From Mycolicibacterium sphagni (GTDB lineage Bacteria; Actinomycetota; Actinomycetes; Mycobacteriales; Mycobacteriaceae): a stretch of 64,000 bases of DNA. The notes under the pieces were generated by a model. That model had not been told where the DNA came from and made no database searches. It worked only from the letters and a program-made list of their open reading frames with translations. Position numbers and translations under genes: made by a program. Below, in pieces: positions 8,779 to 17,404 of the stretch (positions are counted from its first letter, which is position 1; every line of letters begins with the position of its first letter). The DNA is taken from assembly GCF_013337765.1 (NCBI RefSeq), contig NZ_VBSB01000035.1, forward strand, positions 671,457 through 735,456, in the 5' to 3' direction.

Positions 8779-9690
8779 GTGGATGTATTGCGCACTCCCG
8801 ACGAACGATTCGCCGCCTTGCCCGACTTTCCTTTCGCTCCGCGCTACGTGGAGGTCGACTCCGGCGACGGCGGCAAGTTGCGTATGCACTACCTCGACGA
8901 GGGGCCGTCCGACGGCGAGGTGGTGCTGTTACTCCACGGGGAGCCGTCATGGAGCTACCTGTACCGGCGGATGATTCCAGTGTTCGTCGACGCCGGGCTG
9001 CGTGCGGTGGCGATCGACCTGGTCGGTTTCGGGCGTAGCGACAAGCCCACCAGTCGAGACGACTACACCTATCAGGCGCACGTGGATTGGACGTGGGCGG
9101 CGATCGAGGAGATCGGTCTTGCCGACATCACGCTGGTGTGTCAGGACTGGGGCGGACTGATCGGGCTACGCCTCGTCGGCGAACACCCGGAGCGGTTCGC
9201 CCGGGTCGTGGCAGCCAACACCATGCTGCCGACGGGTGATCACCATCCCGGCGAGGCCTTCCTGGCGTGGCAGAAGTTCAGCCAGGAAGTGCCCCTGTTC
9301 CCCGCCGGGCAGATCGTCAACGGCGGATCCCTGTCCGCACTGTCGTCGGAGGTGATTGCGGCCTACGACGCCCCCTTCCCGGACGCCAGCTACCAGGCCG
9401 GGGCCAGGCAGTTCCCGATGCTCGTCCCGACCAGCCCAGATGACCCGGCCGCACCGGCCAATCGCGAGGCGTGGGCGGCGCTGGGACGCTTCGAGAAGCC
9501 CTTCTTGTCAGCGTTTTCGGACACGGACCCGATTACCGGTGCGGCCGAGCCGGTGTTGCGTGCACAGGTCCCGGGCGCACGTGGGCAATCGCACGTGACG
9601 ATCGTCGGCGGCGGCCACTTCCTGCAGGAAGACAAGGGCCGTGAACTGGCCGAGGCGGTCGTGACGTTCATTGGCGCCAACCCGTGTTGA
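8779..9690 (+). CDS. dhmA: Haloalkane dehalogenase (HLD-I type)
   Basis: The 303-residue alpha/beta hydrolase opens MDVLRTPDERF and resembles M. tuberculosis Rv2296 (DhmA) from memory. Visible active-site elements are the oxyanion/halide region HGEPSWSYLYRRM (residues 53-65), nucleophile Asp123 with Trp124 in CQDWGG, an acidic residue in SDTDPITG, and His in GGGHFLQEDKG. The HGEPSW form, rather than HGNPTS, points to the DhlA-like HLD-I class (Asp-His-Asp with two Trp halide ligands). It would hydrolyse haloalkanes to alcohol and halide. The GTG start has SD-like GGAGC upstream. Confidence 0.88.
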   Translation: MDVLRTPDERFAALPDFPFAPRYVEVDSGDGGKLRMHYLDEGPSDGEVVLLLHGEPSWSYLYRRMIPVFVDAGLRAVAIDLVGFGRSDKPTSRDDYTYQAHVDWTWAAIEEIGLADITLVCQDWGGLIGLRLVGEHPERFARVVAANTMLPTGDHHPGEAFLAWQKFSQEVPLFPAGQIVNGGSLSALSSEVIAAYDAPFPDASYQAGARQFPMLVPTSPDDPAAPANREAWAALGRFEKPFLSAFSDTDPITGAAEPVLRAQVPGARGQSHVTIVGGGHFLQEDKGRELAEAVVTFIGANPC

Positions 9691-9700
9691 GACGATCCGA

Positions 9701-10636
9701 CTAGCCGACCGGAACTGCCGCTGCGGCAACCACATCGGGGGACACCACGTCGGAGTAGTGCGACGCATCTCCGGCGACGACCCTGCTGGGCTGGCCGTGC
9801 ACGTCGACCGGGACGTCACCGGCCAGGGTCACCCGGCTCAGGAAGCGGAACTGGTCGTCATAGTCCGCCACGCCGTAGTGCTGGGTGGCGCGGTTGTCCC
9901 AGATCGCGATGTCGCCGAGCCGCCAGTTCCACCGCACGGTGTTCTCGAGCCGAATGATCCGGTTCTGCAGCACGGTGAACAGGCTGGCCGACTCGCTGCT
10001 GCCCAAACCGACGAATCGCTTGACGAAGTGGCCCAGCAGCAGGACCCGTCTGCCGGTCTCCGGGTGCACGCGCACCACCGGGTGCTCGGTCTCGTAGTAG
10101 GACGACTCGAATTCGGCCCGGTAGTTGCGGGTTTCGTCACTGACCGTCTTTTCGGCCTGCCCGCCCGCATAGTCGTAGAGGTTGGTGTGGGTGGCCCTCA
10201 GGTTCTCGGCGAGCGCGCGCAGCGCCTGCGGTAGCTGGTCGTAAGCGGCTTCGGTGTTGGCGAACACCGTGCTGCCGCCGTAGGTGGGCAGGGTGACTGC
10301 GCGCAGCAGCGAGGCCTTGGGCACCCGGTCGACGAACGTGACGTCGGAGTGCCAGGAGTTGGCCTGATCGAAGCGCGAATCGATCGGCAGGACGGTCTCG
10401 CCGCGCGACGTGACGGTCGGGTGCGCGATCGTCGGCACGCCCAAGAGGCGGGCGAAGGCCACCTGGCCGTCGTCATCGAGGTGATGCTGGTCGCGGAAGA
10501 AGATGACCTTGTGTTCCAGTAGTGCCGCGCGGATCGCGTCGACAGTGTCGGGGTGCAGATCGCTGCCGAGGCGCACACCGGAGACCGCTGCGCCGATAGT
10601 GGCGCCGAGCTTCGAAACGTCGAGGGAGTTGGACAT
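9701..10636 (-). CDS. TauD/TfdA-family Fe(II)/2-oxoglutarate dioxygenase (possible alkylsulfatase)
   Basis: The 311-residue protein has the iron triad HxD...H: SWHSDVTF and the distal His of RATQHYGVADY, followed by FLSRVTLAGD with the 2-oxoglutarate-binding Arg. Overall it resembles Rv3406-type sulfate-ester dioxygenases, which release sulfate from alkyl sulfates, though TauD-like taurine use is not excluded. ATG 10636 begins MSNSLDVSKLG. It is divergent from cobN (96-bp gap) and convergent with dhmA (10-bp gap). A sulfur-scavenging role would fit the ssu operon further along, but this is inference. Confidence 0.83.
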   Translation of the reverse strand: MSNSLDVSKLGATIGAAVSGVRLGSDLHPDTVDAIRAALLEHKVIFFRDQHHLDDDGQVAFARLLGVPTIAHPTVTSRGETVLPIDSRFDQANSWHSDVTFVDRVPKASLLRAVTLPTYGGSTVFANTEAAYDQLPQALRALAENLRATHTNLYDYAGGQAEKTVSDETRNYRAEFESSYYETEHPVVRVHPETGRRVLLLGHFVKRFVGLGSSESASLFTVLQNRIIRLENTVRWNWRLGDIAIWDNRATQHYGVADYDDQFRFLSRVTLAGDVPVDVHGQPSRVVAGDASHYSDVVSPDVVAAAAVPVG

Positions 10637-10732
10637 GACCTCGATGGTCTCGGGGCACCGCCCCGCCGTACACCCTTGCGCTAGCGACGATCCGAATAGG
10701 GCGCGACGCTGGTCATACGGTACGAATGGTGG

Positions 10733-13700
10733 GTGCCTCCCACCGTTTTGCTGCTGTCGACGTCGGATACCGACCTGATCACCGCCCGCGCCAGCGGCGC
10801 GGACTACCGGTGGGCCAACCCGGCGCGACTGATCGACGGTGAACTCGCCGAGCTGCTCGACGGCGCCGACCTGGTGGTGGTGCGCATCCTGGGCGGGTAT
10901 CGGGCCTGGGAAGACGGCATCGACGCGGTGGTGGCCAGCGGACGCCCGACCGTCGTCGTCAGCGGCGAGCAGGCCCCCGACGCCGACCTGATGGAGCGCT
11001 CCACCGTGCCTGCCGGAATCGCCGTGCAGACCCACATTTATCTGGCGCAGGGCGGGACGGAAAATATGCGGAACCTCCATTCCTTCCTGTCCGACACCGT
11101 GCTGATGACCGGATTCGGCTTCAACAAGCCGGCGCTCACCCCGGCCTGGGGCGTGCTGGAGCGAGCGACTGCGACTGCCGACGGACCGACGATCGCTGTG
11201 CTCTACTACCGCGCCCAGCAGCTGGCCGGAAACACCACCTACATCGAAGCCCTGTCCGCTGCGATCGAACAGGCCGGTGGGCGCGCACTGCCGGTGTACT
11301 GCACCTCACTACGCACGCCCGAACCCGAACTGCTGGAACTGCTCGGCACCGCCGACGCCATGGTGGTCACCGTCCTGGCCGCAGGCGGAGCCCGCCCGGC
11401 GACCGCGGGGGCAGGCTACGACGACGACACCTGGAACGTCAAACACCTTGCTGCCCTTGATGTTCCCATCCTGCAAGGGTTGTGCCTGACCAGCTCGCGG
11501 GAGACCTGGACGGGTAACGACGATGGTCTGAGCCCGCTGGATGTGGCCACCCAGATCGCGGTGCCCGAGTTCGACGGGCGCATCATCACGGTCCCGTTCT
11601 CGTTCAAGGAGATCGACTCCGACGGCCTCATCTCGTATGTGCCCGACCCGGAGCGGTGCGCGCGGGTGGCCGGCCTGGCCGTCAAACACGCGACCCTGCG
11701 CCGTGTCGCACCGGCGGATAAGAAACTGGCCCTGGTGTTCTCGGCCTACCCGACCAAACACTCGCGAATCGGCAACGCGGTCGGACTGGACACCCCGGCC
11801 AGTGCCGTGGCACTGCTGCACGCGCTGCGCGAGGCAGGGTATCGCATCGGCGACATCCCCGGCGTCGATGCCTCCGACGGTGACGCCCTGATGCACGCGC
11901 TCATCGAGCGGGGCGGCCAGGACCCCGAGTGGCTCACCGACGGCCAGCTGGCCGGTAACCCGATCCGGATTCCCGCTGCGCAGTACCGCGACTGGTTCGC
12001 GACGCTGCCCGCCGAACTGACCGACGCGATGGTCGCCCACTGGGGTCCGCCGCCGGGGGAGTTGTTCGTCGACCGCAGCCGCGACCCCGACGGTGAGATC
12101 GTCGTCGCCGCAATCCAATCCGACAACATCGTTATCCTGGTCCAGCCGCCGCGCGGGTTCGGGGAGAACCCGGTGGCCATCTATCACGACCCCGATCTGC
12201 CCCCGAGCCACCACTACCTGGCGACCTATTTCTGGGTGCGGCACTCCTTCGGTGCGCATGCCGCCGTGCATCTGGGCAAGCACGGCAACCTGGAATGGTT
12301 GCCCGGCAAGACGGTCGGCATGTCGGCGGCCTGCGGCACCGACGCCGCGCTCGGTGATCTGCCGCTGATCTACCCGTTCCTGGTCAACGACCCGGGGGAG
12401 GGCACTCAGGCAAAGCGTCGCGCGCACGCCACCCTGGTCGACCACCTGATCCCGCCGATGGCACGGGCCGAGAGCTACGGCGACATCGCGAGGCTCGAAC
12501 AGCTGCTCGACGAGCACGCCAACATCGCCGCGCTGGATCCGGGCAAGCTGCCCGCGATCCGCCAGCAGATCTGGACTCTGATGCGCGCGGCCAAGATGGA
12601 CCACGATCTGGGCCTGGCCGAACGCCCCGAGGATGACTCCTTCGACGACATGCTGCTACACGTCGACGGCTGGCTCTGCGAGATCAAGGACGTCCAGATT
12701 CGCGACGGCCTGCACATCCTGGGTGTCGCTCCGGCCGGTGAGGCCCAACTCGACCTGGTGCTGGCCATCCTCCGGGCCCGTCAGCTCTTCGCCGGTGAAC
12801 AGCATCTGCCCGGCCTGCGCCAGGCCCTCGGGCTGGCCGAGGACGGGACCGACGACCGGGTCACCGTCGACGAAGCCGAGCAACAGGCCCGCGCCCTGCT
12901 GGCGGGGCTGCAGGCCAGCGGCTGGGACGCCGGCCGCGTCGGTGAACTGACCGATGACGAGGGCGTCGCGGCGATCCTGCGCTTCGCGGCCATCGAGGTG
13001 GTGCCGCGCCTGGCCGGGACGTCCGCGGAGATCGACCAGGTGCTGCGCGCGCTGGACGGCCGGTTCATTCCCGCCGGTCCGTCGGGTTCCCCGCTGCGTG
13101 GCCTGATCAACGTGCTGCCCACCGGACGCAACTTCTACTCCGTCGACCCCAAGGCGGTCCCATCCCGGCTGGCCTGGGAAACCGGGATGGCCATGGCGGA
13201 TTCGCTGCTGGCGCGCTACCGCACCGACCACGGCGACTGGCCGCGATCGGTCGGGCTGTCGGTGTGGGGCACCTCGGCGATGCGCACGTCGGGCGACGAT
13301 ATCGCCGAAGTCCTTGCACTGCTGGGAGTCCGGCCGGTGTGGGATGACGCGTCCCGTCGCGTCGTCGACCTGGAGGCCATCTCGCTGGCCGAGCTGGACC
13401 GGCCCCGCATCGACGTCACCGTCCGGATCTCCGGGTTCTTCCGCGACGCCTTCCCGCACGTCGTGACGATGCTCGACGACGCGGTGCGCCTGGTCGCCGG
13501 GCTCGACGAGCCCGTCGAGCAGAACTTCGTGCGCGCCCACGCCCAGGTCGACCTGGCCGAACACGGTGACGAAAGACGTGCCACCACACGCATTTTCGGC
13601 TCCAAACCGGGAACCTACGGTGCCGGTCTGTTGCAGCTGATCGACAGCCGCAACTGGCGCGACGACGCCGACCTCGCCGAGGTCTACACCGCGTGGGGCG

Positions 13701-14305
13701 GCTTCGCCTACGGACGCGAACTCGACGGCAAACCGGCCGCCGACGACATGTCGATGCAGTACCGCCGAATCGTGGTGGCCGCCAAGAACACCGACTCCCG
13801 CGAACACGACATCGCCGACTCCGACGACTATTTCCAGTACCACGGCGGCATGGTGGCGACCGTGCGGGCGCTGACCGGCCAGGCGCCGGAGGCCTACATC
13901 GGCGACAACACCCGCCCCGACGCCGTGCGCACCCGCACCCTCTCCGAGGAGACCACCCGCGTCTTCCGGGCCCGTGTGGTCAATCCCCGGTGGATGGCCG
14001 CGATGCGCAGGCACGGCTACAAGGGCGCCTTCGAGATGGCCGCGACGGTGGACTACCTGTTCGGCTACGACGCCACCGCGGGTGTGATGGCCGACTGGAT
14101 GTACGAACAGCTGACCGAGAAGTACGTGCTGGACCCGGAGAACCGCAAGTTCATGGACGAGTCCAATCCCTGGGCGCTGCACGGGATGTCGGAGCGCCTG
14201 CTCGAGGCAGTCGGGCGCGGCCTGTGGGAGAACCCGGAACCGGCCACATTGGATGGCTTGCGGCAGGTTCTTCTGGAAACTGAGGGGGATCTCGAGGCAC
14301 GCTAG
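10733..14305 (+). CDS. cobN: Cobaltochelatase subunit CobN
   Basis: The 1190-residue protein begins PPTVLLLSTSDTDLITARAS and has the CobN/magnesium-chelatase H-subunit signatures VFSAYPTKHSRIGNAVGLDTPAS, VHLGKHGNLEWLPGK, and near the C-terminus QYHGGMVATVRALTG and KYVLDPENRKFMDESNPWAL. It is the large subunit that inserts cobalt into hydrogenobyrinate a,c-diamide, acting with CobS/CobT-like subunits that are not in this window. Length matches the mycobacterial protein (about 1190). The start is GTG 10733. It is separated from cobGHIJ by a 7.4-kb block of unrelated genes. No B12 riboswitch is recognisable in the 96-bp leader. Confidence 0.95.
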   Translation: MPPTVLLLSTSDTDLITARASGADYRWANPARLIDGELAELLDGADLVVVRILGGYRAWEDGIDAVVASGRPTVVVSGEQAPDADLMERSTVPAGIAVQTHIYLAQGGTENMRNLHSFLSDTVLMTGFGFNKPALTPAWGVLERATATADGPTIAVLYYRAQQLAGNTTYIEALSAAIEQAGGRALPVYCTSLRTPEPELLELLGTADAMVVTVLAAGGARPATAGAGYDDDTWNVKHLAALDVPILQGLCLTSSRETWTGNDDGLSPLDVATQIAVPEFDGRIITVPFSFKEIDSDGLISYVPDPERCARVAGLAVKHATLRRVAPADKKLALVFSAYPTKHSRIGNAVGLDTPASAVALLHALREAGYRIGDIPGVDASDGDALMHALIERGGQDPEWLTDGQLAGNPIRIPAAQYRDWFATLPAELTDAMVAHWGPPPGELFVDRSRDPDGEIVVAAIQSDNIVILVQPPRGFGENPVAIYHDPDLPPSHHYLATYFWVRHSFGAHAAVHLGKHGNLEWLPGKTVGMSAACGTDAALGDLPLIYPFLVNDPGEGTQAKRRAHATLVDHLIPPMARAESYGDIARLEQLLDEHANIAALDPGKLPAIRQQIWTLMRAAKMDHDLGLAERPEDDSFDDMLLHVDGWLCEIKDVQIRDGLHILGVAPAGEAQLDLVLAILRARQLFAGEQHLPGLRQALGLAEDGTDDRVTVDEAEQQARALLAGLQASGWDAGRVGELTDDEGVAAILRFAAIEVVPRLAGTSAEIDQVLRALDGRFIPAGPSGSPLRGLINVLPTGRNFYSVDPKAVPSRLAWETGMAMADSLLARYRTDHGDWPRSVGLSVWGTSAMRTSGDDIAEVLALLGVRPVWDDASRRVVDLEAISLAELDRPRIDVTVRISGFFRDAFPHVVTMLDDAVRLVAGLDEPVEQNFVRAHAQVDLAEHGDERRATTRIFGSKPGTYGAGLLQLIDSRNWRDDADLAEVYTAWGGFAYGRELDGKPAADDMSMQYRRIVVAAKNTDSREHDIADSDDYFQYHGGMVATVRALTGQAPEAYIGDNTRPDAVRTRTLSEETTRVFRARVVNPRWMAAMRRHGYKGAFEMAATVDYLFGYDATAGVMADWMYEQLTEKYVLDPENRKFMDESNPWALHGMSERLLEAVGRGLWENPEPATLDGLRQVLLETEGDLEAR

Positions 14306-14312
14306 GTCGGCT

Positions 14313-14334
14313 CGGCGGGCAGGAGCGAAGCGAC
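14313..14334 (+). repeat. 22-bp short repeat, copy 1 (intergenic)
   Basis: The stretch from CGGCGGGCAGG to AGCGAAGCGAC is identical over 22 bp to 17242-17263. It lies just after the cobN stop codon, and both copies continue with CGGGGA after 0 or 1 base. It looks like a short dispersed intergenic repeat. Confidence 0.6.
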
Positions 14335-14352
14335 CGGGGATATGTTGATGTC

Positions 14353-14733
14353 ATGGCACTCACCTTCGCGGACGTCGTCCAGGCGAAATACATCACGCTG
14401 ACCACGTTCACCAAGGATGGCCGGCCCAAGCCCACCGCGGTCTGGGTGGTCCCCGAGGGCAACACCGCTCTGGTGATCAGTGAAAAGAACGCGTGGAAGG
14501 TCAAGCGCATCCGCAACACTCCGCGGGTGACGGTGGCGATCTGCGATATGCGCGGCAACGTGAAGAGCGAAGCCGTGGAGGGCGTCGCAAGTGTCCTCGA
14601 CGAATCCCAGACCGAGCGCGTCTACCAGGCGATCGGCAAGCGCTACGGGATCGTCGGCCACGTCTTCAATTTCTTCAGCAAGCTGCGCGGTGGCACCAAG
14701 CGCACGATCGGCCTGGAACTGCGAGCCGCCTGA
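14353..14733 (+). CDS. PPOX-class flavin/F420-binding protein, copy 1
   Basis: The 126-residue split-barrel protein has the pattern YITLTTFTKDGRPKPTAVWVVP, LVISEKNAWKVKRIRNTPRVTVAICD and ends RTIGLELRAA. It is typical of short pyridoxamine-oxidase-like F420-dependent proteins. Substrate and cofactor cannot be fixed from sequence. It is followed 41 bp later by a clear paralogue, so this is a tandem duplication. In M. tuberculosis a single such gene (Rv2061c) adjoins cobN, from memory. Confidence 0.85.
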   Translation: MALTFADVVQAKYITLTTFTKDGRPKPTAVWVVPEGNTALVISEKNAWKVKRIRNTPRVTVAICDMRGNVKSEAVEGVASVLDESQTERVYQAIGKRYGIVGHVFNFFSKLRGGTKRTIGLELRAA

Positions 14734-14774
14734 ACTCGATGCTTCAAACGGACGGCTAATGGGAACAGTCACGC

Positions 14775-15173
14775 ATGGCTAACACGGTGCTGCCCCCGAC
14801 ATTCGGCGACGTTGCTCAAGCGAAGTACCTACTGCTCACCACGTTCACCAAGGACGGCACCCCCAAGCCGACGGCCATTTGGGGTGTGCCCGACGGCGAC
14901 CGCCTGCTGGTGATCACCGACCGGGTGTCCTGGAAGGTCAAGCGGATCCGCAACACCCCGCGGGTCACCATCGCCGAATCCCATGCGCTGGGAAAGCCGA
15001 AGGGCGAGGCGGTCGAGGCGACGGCCCGGGTGCTCCCGGACTCGGAGACGCGCGGCGTCTACAACAAGGTGCTGCGCCGCTACTGGCAGCACTCGGTGTG
15101 GTTCTACGTGCACAGCCTGGTCCGCGGCGGTATCGACAAGGTGCACGTCGCTCTCGAGATCACCCCGCACTAG
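14775..15173 (+). CDS. PPOX-class flavin/F420-binding protein, copy 2
   Basis: The 132-residue paralogue of the preceding gene shares LTTFTKDG.PKPTA.W, WKVKRIRNTPRVT and the final GG..K..VALE pattern, but its C-terminal third is divergent (WQHSVWFYVHSLVRGG). The conserved KVKRIRNTPRVT segment is part of the cofactor-binding barrel. ATG 14775 follows the first copy in the same direction and is probably co-transcribed with it. The duplication may have specialised substrate range. Confidence 0.85.
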   Translation: MANTVLPPTFGDVAQAKYLLLTTFTKDGTPKPTAIWGVPDGDRLLVITDRVSWKVKRIRNTPRVTIAESHALGKPKGEAVEATARVLPDSETRGVYNKVLRRYWQHSVWFYVHSLVRGGIDKVHVALEITPH

Positions 15174-15234
15174 AACTCACAGGCCCTTATCAGGCTCACC
15201 GGAACCGGGGGCCGAGCCGGCTCGTTGCCAATGC

Positions 15235-15732
15235 ATGGTGATGCGGACGTTCTTTCTCTACGTCTTGGTCGAGCTCGCGGTTCTGGTCGCGCTGACCTGG
15301 TCTCTCGGCATCGGGTGGACGTTGCTCATCCTGCTGGCCACCTCGGTGGTCGGCGTTGCGCTGGCCGGCTCCCAGGTCAAGCGGCAGATTCTGCGCCTGC
15401 AACGCACCCGCACTGACCCACAGGGTGCTGTGGCCGACAGCATGCTCGTCGCGCTCGGCACCGTCGGAGTGTTCATCCCCGGCCTGGTCAGCACCGCGCT
15501 CGGTGCATTGATGCTGCTGCCGCCGACCCGCAGCGTGGTGCGTCCCATTGCCGGAATGCTGCTGACCCGCGGCATCGCCCGCCGGGTCACGATCGTGAAC
15601 CTGACCGCACCGGGCTCTCCCGGGCACGGCGACTATATCGACGGTGAGGTAGTTGAGCAGGGCGGGCATGTTTCTGGCCCCATCCACGATGCCAACATCG
15701 TTCCGCGCTCGACGGCCTACCGCGAGTTCTGA
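15235..15732 (+). CDS. fxsA: FxsA-family membrane protein
   Basis: The 165-residue protein has hydrophobic segments MRTFFLYVLVELAVLVALTW, GWTLLILLATSVVGVALAG and MLVALGTVGVFIPGLVSTAL, the standard FxsA topology, with a polar tail ending STAYREF. FxsA homologues are cytoplasmic-membrane proteins; the E. coli one relieves phage exclusion. The start could be ATG 15235, GTG 15238 or ATG 15241. The neighbourhood fxsA-amidohydrolase-lnt/ppm1 matches the mycobacterial Rv2053c-Rv2051c order. Confidence 0.82.
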   Translation: MVMRTFFLYVLVELAVLVALTWSLGIGWTLLILLATSVVGVALAGSQVKRQILRLQRTRTDPQGAVADSMLVALGTVGVFIPGLVSTALGALMLLPPTRSVVRPIAGMLLTRGIARRVTIVNLTAPGSPGHGDYIDGEVVEQGGHVSGPIHDANIVPRSTAYREF

Positions 15733-15775
15733 CCCCGTGCTCTGGCTCCGCCAGACCGGGGCAGACTGATCCACC

Positions 15776-17404
15776 GTGACCACACTGCTGCTGGGCGGGC
15801 GCATCCACAGCCCGTCGCATCCGGATGCCACCGCGATGGCGGTCCGCGACGGTGTCGTCGCCTGGCTCGGCAGTGATGACGTTGGCCGTTCCCAGTTCGG
15901 TGATGCGCAGGTCGTGGATCTGCAGGGCGCCTTCGTGTCGCCCGCGTTCGTCGACAGCCACATCCACCTGACGTCGACCGGCCTGCTGCTCACCGGGCTG
16001 GACCTGACCTCGGCGCGAACCAAACAGCAGTGCCTGACGCTGGTCGCCGAGCATGCGGCCGCGCACCCGGGCCAGCCGATCTGGGCGCACGGCTGGGATG
16101 ACGCCGGCTGGGCCCGCGACGAGGCCCCGAGCACCGCGGAACTCGACGCGGTCGCCGGCACGGCGCCCGCCTACCTGGCCCGCATCGACGTGCACTCGGC
16201 CGTCGCCTCGGCGGCGCTGCGTGATCTGGTCCCCGGGTTGCCCGCGGTCGCCGGATACGACCCCCAGCGGCCGCTGTCCGCCGACGCCCACCACCTGGTC
16301 CGCAGCGAAGCCCGCCGGCTACTCACCGCCCGGCAGCGTGCCGACGCCCGGCAGGCCGCGCTGGATGCAGTGGCCGCCGCGGGCATCGTCGCCGTCCACG
16401 AGTGCGCCGGACCGGATATCGGCGGCGCCGACGACTGGCAGGAGCTGCGCGCCACCTCCCACGGCGTCGAGGTCATCGGCTACTGGGGTGAAGCGGTCTC
16501 CAGCGCTGCCCAAGCCAGGGCGCTCATCGAGGCGACCGGCGCGCGCGGACTGGCCGGCGACCTGTTCGTCGACGGCGCGCTCGGCTCGCACACCGCGTGG
16601 CTGTGCGAGCCGTACACCGATGCGCCGGACAGCACCGGAAACTGCTACCTGGAACCCGACGGCATCGCCGAACACCTGATCGCCTGCACCGAGGCCGGCG
16701 TGACGGCCGGATTTCATGTGATCGGCGACGCGGCGGTGCGCGCGGTGGTCGATGCCGTCGCCCGTCTGGTCGAGCGGTTCGGCGCGCCTGCCGTCGCCCG
16801 CTGCGGGCACCGGCTGGAACACCTGGAGATGATCACCGCCGAACAGGCGGCCACGCTCGGCCAGTGCGGGATCATCGCCAGCATGCAGCCCAATTTCGAT
16901 GCGCTGTGGGGTGGCAGCACGGGCATGTACGCCCACCGTCTCGGTTCCAGCAGAGCCGCCCTGCTCAACCCGTTCTCGCTGTTAGCATCGGCAGGCGTGC
17001 CCATGGCGTTCGGTTCAGATGCCCCGGTGACCAGCATCAATCCCTGGGCAACCGTCCGTGCGGCGAGCCATCATCAGACTCCGGGAAGCGCGATCTCCGC
17101 GCGCGCGGCCTTTGCCGCCGCAACCAGAGGCGCCTGGCGGGCCGGCGGCGAGCGCGACGGGATCACCGGCACGCTGGTGCCGGGCGCTCCGGCGTCGTAC
17201 GCGGTCTGGGACACCGGAGAGGTAGATGTGACTGCTCCTTCCGGCGGGCAGGAGCGAAGCGACTCGGGGAGACGTTTCGACAGCGTGCAGCGCTGGTCCA
17301 CCGACCCGCGCTCCCGAGTACCTGCGCTGCCGCGGCTGGACCCCGGTGATCCACTGCCGCAGTGCCGCCAGACCGTGCATCGAGGCGTCGTGCTCCATGG
17401 CTAG
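15776..17404 (+). CDS. YtcJ-like amidohydrolase
   Basis: The 542-residue metal-dependent hydrolase of the amidohydrolase-3 group has the metal site VDSHIHLTS, TAGFHVIGDAAVRAVVDA with a metal His, RCGHRLEHLEMI, and the late Asp in AFGSDAPVTSINPW. It likely cleaves an amide or carbamate; the substrate is unknown. The start is GTG 15776. Near the C-terminus, codons for SGGQERSDSGRR come from a 22-bp repeat also present intergenically at 14313. This suggests an in-frame insertion of a small repeat that the protein tolerates. The end overlaps lnt by 8 nt. Confidence 0.82.
   Translation: MTTLLLGGRIHSPSHPDATAMAVRDGVVAWLGSDDVGRSQFGDAQVVDLQGAFVSPAFVDSHIHLTSTGLLLTGLDLTSARTKQQCLTLVAEHAAAHPGQPIWAHGWDDAGWARDEAPSTAELDAVAGTAPAYLARIDVHSAVASAALRDLVPGLPAVAGYDPQRPLSADAHHLVRSEARRLLTARQRADARQAALDAVAAAGIVAVHECAGPDIGGADDWQELRATSHGVEVIGYWGEAVSSAAQARALIEATGARGLAGDLFVDGALGSHTAWLCEPYTDAPDSTGNCYLEPDGIAEHLIACTEAGVTAGFHVIGDAAVRAVVDAVARLVERFGAPAVARCGHRLEHLEMITAEQAATLGQCGIIASMQPNFDALWGGSTGMYAHRLGSSRAALLNPFSLLASAGVPMAFGSDAPVTSINPWATVRAASHHQTPGSAISARAAFAAATRGAWRAGGERDGITGTLVPGAPASYAVWDTGEVDVTAPSGGQERSDSGRRFDSVQRWSTDPRSRVPALPRLDPGDPLPQCRQTVHRGVVLHG
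17242..17263 (+). repeat. 22-bp short repeat, copy 2 (inside amidohydrolase gene)
   Basis: It is identical over 22 bp to 14313-14334. Here it sits inside the amidohydrolase reading frame, near the C-terminus, in a loop-like polar stretch. Confidence 0.6.

Noticed and set aside
10637..10732. Cobalamin riboswitch upstream of cobN
   Set aside because: The 96-bp gap is too short and lacks a recognisable B12 box.
12656..14182. A 508-codon minus-strand frame inside cobN
   Set aside because: Shadow of the well-supported cobN gene; composition is low-complexity and no motif is present.
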